Below, one piece after another: positions 54,852 to 63,694 of a stretch of 64,000 nt of DNA. Positions within the stretch are counted from its first letter, which is position 1; each line of letters opens with the position of its first letter. This stretch comes from Pelagibius sp037652055 (GTDB taxonomy: Bacteria; Pseudomonadota; Alphaproteobacteria; Kiloniellales; Kiloniellaceae). The notes below the pieces were generated by a model, which ran no database searches, was not told the origin of the DNA, and saw only the letters and a list, made by a program, of their open reading frames with translations. The translations under genes and the position numbers were made by a program. The DNA is taken from contig NZ_JBBKAH010000003.1 of assembly GCF_037652055.1 (NCBI RefSeq), positions 372,001-436,000 of the forward strand. The letters are read 5' to 3'.

Positions 54852-55598
54852 GTGGAAGCCGTCTACGAATGGTTCCGGGTGTTCTACCAGGACACCGGCA
54901 TCAACCTCACCTTCATCTACGACAGCTACGACCGGAACCGCCTGCTCGCCGGCTTCTGGACGACGGTGTGGCTGTCGCTGGTCTGCCTCGCGCTCTCGGT
55001 CGTCATCGGCGTGATCGGCGCCTGGGCGCAGGGCGCGCGCTCGCGCGCGCTGCGCTGGTGCGTCGCCGCCTACATCGAATTCTTCCGCAACACGCCGCCG
55101 CTGGTGCAGCTCTATTTCTTCTACTTCGCCATCGGCTCGATCATGCCGACCACGACCAACCGTTTCGGCCTGGAAGAGCCGGTCCTGAACAACGTCGCCT
55201 GGGCGATCATCTCGCTGTCGTTCTTCGCCGGCGCCTTCAACGTGGAGATCTTCCGCTCCGGCATCGAGGCGGTGCCGGAGTCGACCAAGGAGGCCGCCGA
55301 GGCGCTGGGCTACACGCGGCTGCAGACCTACCTGGAGATCGTGCTGCCGCTGGCCTTCCGCGTCTGCCTGCCGTCGCTGAACAACAACCTGGTGAACCTG
55401 GTTAAGACCACCACGCTGGCCTATGCGATCGCCGTGCCGGAGATGCTGTACCAGGCCAACCAGATCTGGTCGGACTCGGTGAACGTGCCGGAGATGATGA
55501 CCTTCCTGCTGATCGCCTACGTGTTTCTCGTCGGCGTGCTGGTGTGGGGCATGAACCGCTGGGAGCGCTCGATGCGCCTGCCCGGGTTCGGATCGTGA
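54852..55598 (+). CDS. Amino-acid ABC transporter permease 1
   Basis: 248 residues, GTG start at 54852 with GAGGCAAGG just upstream. Five transmembrane helices (about 35-58, 75-95 and so on). YIEFFRNTPPLVQLYFFYFA is the HisMQ family motif and ESTKEAAEALGYTRLQTYLEIVLPLAFR (given by its ends, about 138-165) the EAA loop that docks on the ATPase. MNRWERSMRLPGFGS is a normal C-terminus. With the second permease it forms the heterodimeric channel. Ten bases separate it from the second permease gene. Confidence 0.95.
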   Translation: MEAVYEWFRVFYQDTGINLTFIYDSYDRNRLLAGFWTTVWLSLVCLALSVVIGVIGAWAQGARSRALRWCVAAYIEFFRNTPPLVQLYFFYFAIGSIMPTTTNRFGLEEPVLNNVAWAIISLSFFAGAFNVEIFRSGIEAVPESTKEAAEALGYTRLQTYLEIVLPLAFRVCLPSLNNNLVNLVKTTTLAYAIAVPEMLYQANQIWSDSVNVPEMMTFLLIAYVFLVGVLVWGMNRWERSMRLPGFGS

Positions 55599-55608
55599 GG
55601 GCCGGGAG

Positions 55609-56499
55609 ATGAAGCGCATCCCCTTCGGCACCACCGACCTGCCCGTGCTGCTGCCCGCGGCCGCGCGTCTTCAGGCAGCCGCCAGGCGGGACAGAGAGGC
55701 CGGCGGCCCGCTGCCGCGCCTGAGGGCACGCCACGGCCTGTGGCTCGCCGCCCTCTGCCTGCTCTCCGCCGGCGTCGCTGACGCCCAGATGGGAACGGGG
55801 GCCGGCGGCGAAGCCCGGCGCAGCGCCTTTGCCGCCCTCATCGACTGGGCGCCGCTGCTGCTGGATGGATTCCTCTTCAACATCGCGATCTCCTTCCTCG
55901 CCATGGCGGGGGGCACCGCCGTCGGCGCCGTGCTGGGGCTCATGCAGGTCTCGCTGCTGCCGCCGGTGCGCTTCGGCTCGTGGTTCGTCACCCAGTTCTT
56001 CCGCAACGCGCCCTGGCTGGTGCTGCTGTTCTTCTGCATGTTCCTGCTGCCTTTCGAGTTCGACCTCGGTTTCGTGGTGATCCCCTTCCCCGACTGGGTG
56101 AAGGCGACGCTGGGGCTCTCGCTGCCGGTCATGGCCAACGTCTCCGAGGTCGTGCGCGGCGCCGTGCAGTCGCTGCCATCGGGCCAGTGGGAGGCCGCCG
56201 AATCGCTCGCCTTCTCGCGGCGCCAGACGCTGTGGGAGATCATCCTGCCGCAGTGCGTGAAACGCATGCTGCCGCCGTGGATGAACCTCTACGCCATCCT
56301 CACCATGGCGACCGTGCTGGCCTCCATCGTCGGCGTCTCCGAGATGATGACCCAGACGGGCCGCGCGCTGGCCGCCGAGAACCGGCCGGAGCTGCTGATC
56401 CCCTTCTACAGCTTCGTCCTGGTCTGCTTCTTCGCCTACTGCTACCCCATCGCCGTGGCGACTCGCCGCCTGGAGCGCCGCTACCAGGTGAAGCTGTGA
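55609..56499 (+). CDS. Amino-acid ABC transporter permease 2 with unusual N-terminal extension
   Basis: 296 residues, SD GGGAG directly before the ATG. The HisMQ-type permease core begins only at about residue 83 (WAPLLLDGFLFNIAISFLAM); it has FFRNAPWLVLLFFCMFLLPF and the EAA loop SGQWEAAESLAFSRRQTLWE IILPQ (two parts, about 185-208). The first 80 residues are not part of the family core: a polar start (MKRIPFGTTDLPVLLP), a basic stretch, a hydrophobic helix (LWLAALCLLSAGVADAQMG, about 48-66) and a Gly/Ala linker. The extra helix may be an anchor or a remnant signal peptide. It is preceded closely by permease 1 and followed, after a repeat, by the ATPase gene. Confidence 0.93.
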   Translation: MKRIPFGTTDLPVLLPAAARLQAAARRDREAGGPLPRLRARHGLWLAALCLLSAGVADAQMGTGAGGEARRSAFAALIDWAPLLLDGFLFNIAISFLAMAGGTAVGAVLGLMQVSLLPPVRFGSWFVTQFFRNAPWLVLLFFCMFLLPFEFDLGFVVIPFPDWVKATLGLSLPVMANVSEVVRGAVQSLPSGQWEAAESLAFSRRQTLWEIILPQCVKRMLPPWMNLYAILTMATVLASIVGVSEMMTQTGRALAAENRPELLIPFYSFVLVCFFAYCYPIAVATRRLERRYQVKL

Positions 56500-56530
56500 T
56501 GAGGGAAGCTGTGATAATGGAGGCAGTTCC

Positions 56531-56643
56531 CCCCTCTCCCTTGATGGGAGAGGGTCGGGGTGAGGGTGACTCTCGATGCATGAATAAGAGTCGATCGCCG
56601 GCAAAGCCCCCTCACCTAAATCCTCTCCCACAAGGGGAGAGGA
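56531..56643. repeat. Palindromic repeat, family B (full copy)
   Basis: Two hairpins, CCCTCTCCC-TTGAT-GGGAGAGGG (56532-56554) and CCTCTCCC-N5-GGGAGAGG (56622-56642), flank GGGGTGAGGG and the inverse CCCCTCACC, making the whole 113-base unit a nested palindrome. It lies between permease 2 and the ATPase gene of the ABC operon. Half copies are at 50235-50262 and 54625-54661. Confidence 0.8.
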
Positions 56644-56691
56644 CTTTCTGTTGCGGCGGCGCTGTCGCCAGCGCCTGCGAAGCCTGAGAGA

Positions 56692-57462
56692 ATGCCCATG
56701 ACCACCGCCCCCGCCACCGCCTGGACCCCCGAGCAGCCCATCGTCTCCTGCCGCGACGTGCACAAGTCGTTCGGCACGCTGGAGGTGCTGAAGGGCATCT
56801 CGCTGGACCTCATGAAGGGCGACGTGGTCTGCGTCATCGGGCCTTCGGGCTCCGGCAAGTCGACCTTCATCCGCTGCATCAACGCGCTCACCCCCATCGA
56901 CAAGGGCTCCATTAAGGTGGAGGGCCAGGAGGTCCATGACCCCCGGCTCGACAAGCTGGCGCTGCGCCGCAAGGTCGGCATGGTGTTTCAGCAGTACAAC
57001 CTCTTCCCGCACAAGACGGCGCTGCAGAACGTGATGATGGCGCCCATCAAGGTGCTGAAAGAGGACCGCCGCGAGGTCGAGGAGCGTGCCCGCGCGCTCA
57101 TTCGCAAGGTGCGCCTGGAAGGCAAGGAGGACGCCTACCCCGGCGAGCTCTCCGGCGGCCAGCAGCAGCGCGTCGCCATCGCCCGTTCGCTGGCCATGCG
57201 CCCCGACGTCATGCTGTTCGACGAGGTGACCGCGGCGCTCGACCCCGAGACGGTGAAGGAGGTGCTGGTCACCATCCGCCAGCTCGCCGAGGAAGGCATG
57301 ACCTGCATCCTGGTCACCCACGAAATGGGCTTCGCCCGCGAACTGGCCGACCACATCTACTTCACCGACCGCGGCGTGATCGTGGAGCACGGCCCGCCCG
57401 CGACCTTCTTCAAGGAAGCGAAGGACCCGCGGACACGGGAGTTTTTGAGCCAGATTTTGTGA
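56692..57462 (+). CDS. Amino-acid ABC transporter ATP-binding protein
   Basis: 256 residues; ATG at 56692 or 56698. Walker A GPSGSGKSTF, Q loop FQQYNLFPHKTALQNVMMAP, signature LSGGQQQRVAIARSLAM, Walker B VMLFDEVTAALDPE and H-switch ILVTHEMGFAREL: complete and typical of the GlnQ/HisP type. The start follows the repeat element by about 50 bases. It powers uptake by the two permeases. Fourth gene of the unit. Confidence 0.96.
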   Translation: MPMTTAPATAWTPEQPIVSCRDVHKSFGTLEVLKGISLDLMKGDVVCVIGPSGSGKSTFIRCINALTPIDKGSIKVEGQEVHDPRLDKLALRRKVGMVFQQYNLFPHKTALQNVMMAPIKVLKEDRREVEERARALIRKVRLEGKEDAYPGELSGGQQQRVAIARSLAMRPDVMLFDEVTAALDPETVKEVLVTIRQLAEEGMTCILVTHEMGFARELADHIYFTDRGVIVEHGPPATFFKEAKDPRTREFLSQIL

Positions 57463-57538
57463 CCGCCTCCCCTCGCCGGCATCCCGGACAAACGAGGAAA
57501 GCGCGCGCGATCCGGGAACCATCGTGGAGCCAGACGCC

Positions 57539-58078
57539 ATGCCCCTGCCGTCTTTAATTGTCTCCGATAGCGCTGGGCGCCGCGCGTTCCTCGCAGCCCT
57601 CGCATGCGCGGCGTTCTGCCCCGCGCTTGCCGGCCCGGCCCGTGCCGAGGAGATCGACTGGAAGAACGGCACGCTCGGCCACCTGGCACCGCACATCGGC
57701 ACCTACCGCTACGACGCCGTGCTCGGCGACCCGGCGGTGAAGGCGGCGCTGGAAAAGCTGGCCGGCGCCGACCTGCCCGTCATCGTCGCGAATCTCGCAG
57801 TGGCCGGACCGATCGACTTCGTCGGCGGCCACCTGGTGCTGCGCGGCCTCGCCCCGCACCAGGGCGGCGAGGAAGAGGCCATGGTGCTGGTGAAGATCTA
57901 CGACGGCAGCGTCCGCGCCGGCCTGCTGCACGACGGCCGCCTGCGGCTCTTCGCCCCGGACGAGCGCTACAGCTACCTGCCCGATCCCCTGAAGGACTTC
58001 GCCCGCCCGCGCGACGCGGGCGTCTCCCCGAGCGTACCGCCGCCCGGCGTCGAATGGCTGCGCGAGCCGCAGGGGTGA
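57539..58078 (+). CDS. Exported protein of unknown function, probable Tat signal
   Basis: 179 residues from the ATG at 57539 (a GTG at 57524 is an alternative). The N-terminus has a twin-arginine signature in SAGRRAFLAALACAAFCPAL followed by an AGPARAEE cleavage region. The mature part begins IDWKNGTLGHLAPHIGTYRY, then VIVANLAVAGPIDFVGGHLV and AMVLVKIYDGSVRAGLLHDG, beta-rich with conserved Tyr and Gly; it ends in a Pro-rich tail. I recognise no family. It follows the ABC ATPase by 76 bases and may share its transcript. Confidence 0.72.
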   Translation: MPLPSLIVSDSAGRRAFLAALACAAFCPALAGPARAEEIDWKNGTLGHLAPHIGTYRYDAVLGDPAVKAALEKLAGADLPVIVANLAVAGPIDFVGGHLVLRGLAPHQGGEEEAMVLVKIYDGSVRAGLLHDGRLRLFAPDERYSYLPDPLKDFARPRDAGVSPSVPPPGVEWLREPQG

Positions 58079-58318
58079 GGACGGGAGCGACGCTCGCGTT
58101 CTGAAACATCGCGCTGGAAGGCTGAGTCCCAAAATGGATCTCGTTTCCACCACCCACCCCGCAATCGCGCTGCCGCGCGGTTCGGGTGTGCGCTATACTC
58201 CGATCCCCTCGCCGGGTTTGTTTCCCTCCTTGTTCAGCGCGGCCGTGCCCGTGCCGGCCCATGCGGTTGAGAGCAGTTCCTTGCTCTCCACAACCTTTTT
58301 GAGAGGGGGACCCGGTTC

Positions 58319-58993
58319 ATGCGCGCTTCCGTTCTGTTTTTCGCCCTCGCGCTCTGTCTTGTCGGGTGGAGCGATGCGGCGGGCGCCCAAGCAACATCAA
58401 ACCAAGCCAGCCCACTCGTTGGCACCTGGACGGCCGAGGACCCGGCAACCGGCCAGCAGGAACAGCTGATCATCACGGCCAATACCCTGCAGTTCGGCGC
58501 CGATGAGCCGGAGATCCCCTACACCGCGCAGGGCAGCGGCGGGTTCTACGAGATCTTCATCGGTGGGCCGGGCAATCCGCCGGCCCGCTTCACCTTCCGC
58601 GATGCCGACAACGCCGAGCTGGCCATCCCCGGCGGGCCGACCATCGCGCTGGTTCGCGCGCCAGAGGCACCGGCGGCGACCGCGGCCGGCCCGGCCGGCA
58701 GCGACGCCGCGGCGCCTGGCGCCGGCGAGGGCACCGGAGAGAGCGTCGCCAGCGTGATGGACGAGCTGACCGCCGCGCTGGTGCCCTACGGGGTCGCCAC
58801 CCGCTTCGAACCGCTGAACCGGAGCCTGGAGCAGTTGCTGTCGGAGGGCTGGCAGTTGGACCAGGCGGCCGGGGCCTCGGGCGCCTACACTCTGCTGCTG
58901 CGCAACGGCAAGAGCCACGCTCTGTGCATGCTGGTGCCGAAGAACCTCGGCCAGGCGGACACCGCGCTGAGCGACTGCCGCCGTCTCAACTGA
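58319..58993 (+). CDS. Exported protein of unknown function
   Basis: 224 residues, SD GAGAGGGGGA before the ATG. Signal peptide about 1-23 (ASVLFFALALCLVGWSDAAG). Residues 34-105 (SPLVGTWTAEDPATGQQEQL ... ELAIPGGPTIALVRAP) form a beta-rich lipocalin/LpqE-like 'GTW' domain; an Ala/Gly/Pro linker (about 108-145) separates it from an alpha/beta region (about 147-224) with two Cys (ALCMLV, DCRRLN) that could form a disulfide. No recognised family for the second domain. Alone between intergenic stretches. Confidence 0.75.
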   Translation: MRASVLFFALALCLVGWSDAAGAQATSNQASPLVGTWTAEDPATGQQEQLIITANTLQFGADEPEIPYTAQGSGGFYEIFIGGPGNPPARFTFRDADNAELAIPGGPTIALVRAPEAPAATAAGPAGSDAAAPGAGEGTGESVASVMDELTAALVPYGVATRFEPLNRSLEQLLSEGWQLDQAAGASGAYTLLLRNGKSHALCMLVPKNLGQADTALSDCRRLN

Positions 58994-59316
58994 AACCCTT
59001 CTCGCAGCACGCCGTCGCCGGCCGGATTCTGTGAGCATAATCCTCCTTCTCGCCGCAGCGGCGGGTGTGAGCCCGCCTTCTTCGCGCCAGCGGTTCGTTT
59101 CATCCCTTGTCACGGGTGAAACGGAGGCAAGGGGGGCGGCATAGTTGCTTTTGCTGCGCGCCGTGACGATATTCGGTGCGTCCCTTCCCAGCCGCCTTCA
59201 CGGGGGCTTAACCCAAGAAATGAGAGACTGGGGATGCCGGACGAACCGGCGCCGGCCCGCGCGACCGCCGTGGGGAGCCGCGGCGCCTGGATGACCTGAG
59301 CTACACCCGAGAGACC
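58994..59316. other. Intergenic region upstream of the CHASE4 kinase
   Basis: 323 bases with no gene or RNA I can support. GC-rich short palindromes (CGCCGCAGCGGCG near 59055) but no T-run or clear promoter. Confidence 0.4.
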
Positions 59317-61134
59317 ATGACCGTTCTGCCCTGCCCTCCTGCGCCGCAGCGCGTGCCGCACGAGCGCCCCGCGAACGAAGAGGCGCCGGCGCAGCACATG
59401 CAGCAGGAGCACCCGGCCACGCCGAAACGGCCGACCCTGCGCGGCCTGCTGTGGCCGCTGGGGCTGCTGACCGCCGGGCTGGTCGCCGTCATCCTGGTGC
59501 TGCTGCTGTTCGCCGCGCGCGAGCAGAACGAGCTGGCGCGCAAGGCCTCCGAACACCTGGCCACGGCCGCGCTGAACAGCGGCCGCGCCGACATCGAGAG
59601 CAATACGCGTGACTATGCCTTCTGGGACGACGCGGCCGACAAGCTGGTGCTCACGCTGGACGAGGCCTGGGCCGACGCCAACATCGGCACCTGGGCCTAC
59701 GAGGGCCTGGAGATGGATGCCACCCTGCTGCTGGACGGCCAGGGCGGGGTGGTCTACGCCATGGCGGACGGCGAGCGGCTGGACGCAGAGATCCTGCAGC
59801 GGGTGAGCGAGGGCCTCGGCCCGCTTACCGAGGCGGCCCGTGTGGCGGACCCCGGCAGTGTCGGCGTCGCGCTGAGCGGCTACGTGGTGTTCGACGGCGC
59901 CATCGCGCTGGCGGCCGCCGCCCCGATCTCGTGGCAAGACGGGCGCCGGGCGACCCAGCGCGGCGGTGCGCAAAGCGTGCTGGTCTACCTGCAGCGCCTG
60001 GACAGCGGCACCCTCGCGGCCCTGGAAGAGAGCTTCCTGCTGACCGGCCTGCACCTGACCGGCCCCGGCACGACAGCCGATACCGCCCAAGCCGACGCCG
60101 CCGCCGACACGGCCAGCGTGACGCTGTTCTCCTACGACAGCCGGCCGCTCGCCCGCCTCGTCTGGACGGCCGAACAGCCGGGCTTCCTCATGCTGCACCC
60201 GCTGCTGCTGCCCGGCACGGCGGCCGCCCTGATCGGGCTGGGGCTGCTGGGCGTCGTCATCCGCCGCACAGCGCACACCATGCGCCAGCTGGAGGCCAGC
60301 CACGCGGCCCTGCAGCAGCAGGCCGCCGCCCTGGCCGGCGCGCGCGACCGCGCCGAGCAGCAGCACCGCACCGAGGCCGAGCTGCGCCACAGCGCCGTCG
60401 CCGCCAGCCGCGCCAAGTCGGAATTCCTGGCCCTGGTCAGCCACGAACTGCGCACGCCGCTGAACGCCATCCTCGGCTTCTCGGAAAGCATCGCGACCCA
60501 GGCCTTCGGCCAGGGCGTCAACGACCGCTACCGCAACTACGCCGAACACATCCACGAGAGCGGCAGCCACCTGCTGTCGATCATCAACGACATCCTCGAT
60601 CTCTCCAAGATCGAGGCCGGGCGCTACGAGCTGCATGAGGAAGAGATCGAGCTCGGCGACCTGCTGGGACGCTGCGTCGCCCTGCTGCGCGAGCGCGCCG
60701 CGACGCGCGGCGTCATCCTCGCCTGCCCGCAGACCGACATCCGCCTGTGGGCGGACGCGCGCGCGCTGAAGCAGATCGTCTTCAACCTGATGTCCAACGC
60801 CATCAAGTTCACCGGGCCGGGCGGCCGCGTCGAGCTCAGCGCCGGCGGCGACGGTGCGGGCATCCGCATCGCCGTCAGCGACACCGGCATCGGCATGAGC
60901 GCGGAAGACCTGGCCCGCGCGCTGCAGCCCTTCGGCCAGGCCGCCTCCGCCCACACCCGCACGGTCGAGGGCACCGGCCTGGGCCTCAACGTGACCCAGG
61001 CGCTGGCGCAGCTGCACGGCGGCCGCCTCGCCATCCATTCGACAGCGGGCGAGGGCACCACCGCCGTGGTGCAGCTGCCGGCCACCCGTCGCCTGCCGTC
61101 GCGCCCGGCCGCCGCTCCCGGGGCCTCGGCCTGA
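59317..61134 (+). CDS. CHASE4-domain sensor histidine kinase
   Basis: 605 residues, SD GAGAG. A cytosolic Pro/Arg-rich N-terminus of about 40 residues, first helix about 43-66, periplasmic CHASE4 domain about 75-285 with SNTRDYAFWDDAADKLVLTL and YEGLEMDATLLLD, second helix about 294-315, a coiled-coil (about 322-365) rich in Ala/Gln, HisKA with LVSHELRTPLNAILGFSE (His about 376), and HATPase with NLMSNAIKFTGPGG, DTGIGMS and GTGLGLNV. No receiver domain and no regulator adjacent. It has no HAMP domain: the coiled coil replaces it. Confidence 0.93.
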   Translation: MTVLPCPPAPQRVPHERPANEEAPAQHMQQEHPATPKRPTLRGLLWPLGLLTAGLVAVILVLLLFAAREQNELARKASEHLATAALNSGRADIESNTRDYAFWDDAADKLVLTLDEAWADANIGTWAYEGLEMDATLLLDGQGGVVYAMADGERLDAEILQRVSEGLGPLTEAARVADPGSVGVALSGYVVFDGAIALAAAAPISWQDGRRATQRGGAQSVLVYLQRLDSGTLAALEESFLLTGLHLTGPGTTADTAQADAAADTASVTLFSYDSRPLARLVWTAEQPGFLMLHPLLLPGTAAALIGLGLLGVVIRRTAHTMRQLEASHAALQQQAAALAGARDRAEQQHRTEAELRHSAVAASRAKSEFLALVSHELRTPLNAILGFSESIATQAFGQGVNDRYRNYAEHIHESGSHLLSIINDILDLSKIEAGRYELHEEEIELGDLLGRCVALLRERAATRGVILACPQTDIRLWADARALKQIVFNLMSNAIKFTGPGGRVELSAGGDGAGIRIAVSDTGIGMSAEDLARALQPFGQAASAHTRTVEGTGLGLNVTQALAQLHGGRLAIHSTAGEGTTAVVQLPATRRLPSRPAAAPGASA

Positions 61135-61320
61135 GGCCCTATTTTTCTCGCCGCCGCGGGCCGCGCTTCAGGCAACCGTAAGCTTCATCTCCGATCCTCG
61201 CGCGATGGATTACCTTCGGCGATTCCATCCGGCCCTGATCTGCTCTAGAGTTCCGGAACTCGCGCTTACGTTGCACACCATCGACATCGCTTCGTCGTTC
61301 GAAAGGCGCCACCTCCCCCC

Positions 61321-62751
61321 ATGTCATCTGGCACATCCGGAACCTTCGATCTCGCCGCCATCCTGGCCGAACGCCGGGGAGAAAAGTATGCGCTGAACGA
61401 GACCTACCTCAATGCGCAGCTGGTGCGGGTGCTGAAGACCCTGGGCTACGACGTGAACTTCGTGCGCGGCGAAGGCCCGCACCTCTACGACGCGGCCGGG
61501 CGGCGCTACCTCGACCTGCTGAGCGGCTTCGGCGTCTTCGCTCTGGGGCGCAACCACCCGGCCGTCGTCGCCGCACTGCACCAGGTCCTGGATGCGCAGC
61601 TGCCCGGGCTGGTGCAGCTCGACGTCTCGCTGCTGGCCGGCGTGCTGGCGGAGAAGCTGCTGGCGAAGATGCCGGGGCTGGAGCGCCTGTTCTTCTGCAA
61701 TTCCGGCACCGAGGCGGTCGAGGCCGCCATCAAGTTCGCCCGCATGGCGACCGGCAAGCCGCGCATCCTCTATTGCAACCACGCCTTCCACGGGCTCACC
61801 ACCGGCGCGCTGTCGTTGAACGGCAGCGAGCTGTTCCGCAAGGGCTTCGGCCCGCTGCTGCCGGAGTGCGTAAAGGTTCCCTTCAACGACCTGCCGGCCC
61901 TGGAGGCGGCGCTGAAGCAGGGTGCCCGGGAAGGCGGTGTGGCCGCCTTCATCGTCGAGCCGATCCAGGGCAAGGGCGTCTACATGCCCGACGACGCCTA
62001 CCTGGCCGAGGCCGCGCGCCTGTGCAGGCGGCATAGCGTCCTCTTCATCGCCGACGAAATCCAGACCGGGCTGGGACGCAGCGGGCGCTTCCTCGCCTGC
62101 GAACACTGGAACGTCGAGCCGGACATAGTGCTGCTGGCCAAGGCGCTCTCCGGCGGCTTCGTGCCGGTCGGCGCCGTCGCCATGAAGCACTGGATCTTCG
62201 CCAAGCTGTTCGACCGCATGGACCGTGCGCTGGTGCACGGCTCCACCTTCGGCAAGAACGACATGGCCATGGCCGCCGGCATCGCCACGCTGGAGACCCT
62301 GGACGCGGAGAAGCTGGTCGAGAAGGCGGACACCACCGGCAAGGCGCTGATGAGCGAGCTGACCGCGCTGAAGGACAAGTACGAGCTGTTGAAGGACGTG
62401 CGCGGCAAGGGCCTGATGATCGGTCTGGAATTCGGCCCGCCCTCGTCGCTGAAGCCGGGCGGCCTGAAGCTGAAAGCCGCCTGGCACCTGCTGGACACGG
62501 CCCGGCGCGGCCTGTTCTGCCAGATGGTGCTGATCCCGCTGCTGCGCGATCACCAGGTCCTCTGCCAGGTTTCCGGCGACGACAACTACATCATCAAGCT
62601 GCTGCCGACGCTGACCATCGACGCGGCCGACCGGCGGTGGATCGTCGAGGCCTTCGACGACGTGATCGGCGACTGCCACCAGATCGGCGGCGCCGTGTGG
62701 GACCTCGGCCGTTCGCTCGCGAAGCACGGGCTCAAGAACAAGGCCGGCTGA
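61321..62751 (+). CDS. Class III (aspartate-type) aminotransferase family protein, PLP-dependent
   Basis: 476 residues from the ATG at 61321; the SD is weak. FCNSGTEAVEAAIKFARMAT is the phosphate-binding segment, ILYCNHAFHGLTTGAL the His-Gly loop over PLP, FIVEPIQGKGVY the strand before the PLP-holding Asp (in LFIADEIQTG, D245), and LLAKALSGGFVPVGAV has the Schiff-base lysine K274. The N-terminus (YALNETYLNAQLVRVLKTLG) and the long C-terminal region (about 400-476, KLKAAWHLLDTARRGLFCQM) are typical of a subgroup near ornithine/acetylornithine and 4-aminobutyrate aminotransferases whose donor is not established. Not part of an arginine operon here. Confidence 0.9.
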   Translation: MSSGTSGTFDLAAILAERRGEKYALNETYLNAQLVRVLKTLGYDVNFVRGEGPHLYDAAGRRYLDLLSGFGVFALGRNHPAVVAALHQVLDAQLPGLVQLDVSLLAGVLAEKLLAKMPGLERLFFCNSGTEAVEAAIKFARMATGKPRILYCNHAFHGLTTGALSLNGSELFRKGFGPLLPECVKVPFNDLPALEAALKQGAREGGVAAFIVEPIQGKGVYMPDDAYLAEAARLCRRHSVLFIADEIQTGLGRSGRFLACEHWNVEPDIVLLAKALSGGFVPVGAVAMKHWIFAKLFDRMDRALVHGSTFGKNDMAMAAGIATLETLDAEKLVEKADTTGKALMSELTALKDKYELLKDVRGKGLMIGLEFGPPSSLKPGGLKLKAAWHLLDTARRGLFCQMVLIPLLRDHQVLCQVSGDDNYIIKLLPTLTIDAADRRWIVEAFDDVIGDCHQIGGAVWDLGRSLAKHGLKNKAG

Positions 62752-62758
62752 CGTCTGT

Positions 62759-63694
62759 TTATTCAGGCACCGCCGAGACGCGGTGGGCGACACCGGCGGC
62801 GAGCATCTCCTGGATCGTGGGGAACCACAGGCCGTCGTGCGGGGTGACGAAGACCTGCGCACGGAACCCGGCCGAGATGCCCTGGGCTTCGTAGAAGGCG
62901 AGATCCTTGCTCATCTCGGCCGCCTCGTCGCCGAGATACGCCGGATATCCGGCATTCATCGAATGCTGATGAAACCCGAGCCGCCCCTGAGGCCCCAAGA
63001 CCCGAGTCCTGCCGGCGATGAAGACGGTGGTGCAGGCCGAACTGCACTGGCCGAAAACGAAAGTGTCGAGACCGTGGCGCTGGATCAACCTGGCCATGCC
63101 GCGCGCTTCGTAGACGTGGCCGCCGGGACCGTCGAGAACGATGCCGCGAATCTGGGGGTTGTCCTGCAGCAGAGCCGTCAGCTTCCGGGTCGCGCCCAGT
63201 TCCAAAGTGCCCGCGAAACGCAGCAGGGTCGAGTCGCCGGGATCAGGCGCCAGCACGTAGCGGGCGGCGCGGTCACGCTCCCGCGCCAGGTATGCCGGCT
63301 CGTCCGCCGGCCCCTGGAACAGAACCAGGAAAGCGCCGATCGCGCTGGTCAGGGTGACGGCGATCGCCCCGACGATGCCGATGTAGGTAATGATGGTCAC
63401 ACCGCCGGTGCCGGCATCGTTCTGGTAGGCGTCGCAGGCCCGCACCACGCCGATGACCTGCCAGGCGAAGACGACGCCATGGAAGAGCAGCGCGAAGGAA
63501 ACGGTCGCGACGGCCACCACAGCCGGATCCTCGAGGAAGGGCGGACGGGTGAACGGCTCGAGCTTCAGAATTGCCACGCGCAGCAGAACCAGGTTGATCC
63601 AGAACGACCAGGCCAGCGAATGCCGCCCCTGCCAGTGGGCACGCAGATAGCCGGCGAGAAATCCGGACCCTTGGGCTAGCGGTGCGCTTGTCAT
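62759..63694 (-). CDS. Membrane protein with ClpP/SDH-like serine-peptidase fold (COG3904-like)
   Basis: 311 residues. Four hydrophobic helices in the first 130 residues (about 29-45, 60-85, 100-127 most clearly), then a soluble domain of about 180 residues resembling COG3904 periplasmic ClpP-like proteins: GIVLDGPGGHVYEARGMARL, FGQCSSACTTVFIAG with the likely nucleophile S219, and LGFHQHSM with the candidate His at 242. It is unlike cytosolic ClpP, which it is not. The usual COG3904 members have a signal peptide; here a four-helix membrane region replaces it. Role unknown. Its 3' end is 8 bases from the aminotransferase stop. Confidence 0.82.
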   Translation of the reverse strand: MTSAPLAQGSGFLAGYLRAHWQGRHSLAWSFWINLVLLRVAILKLEPFTRPPFLEDPAVVAVATVSFALLFHGVVFAWQVIGVVRACDAYQNDAGTGGVTIITYIGIVGAIAVTLTSAIGAFLVLFQGPADEPAYLARERDRAARYVLAPDPGDSTLLRFAGTLELGATRKLTALLQDNPQIRGIVLDGPGGHVYEARGMARLIQRHGLDTFVFGQCSSACTTVFIAGRTRVLGPQGRLGFHQHSMNAGYPAYLGDEAAEMSKDLAFYEAQGISAGFRAQVFVTPHDGLWFPTIQEMLAAGVAHRVSAVPE

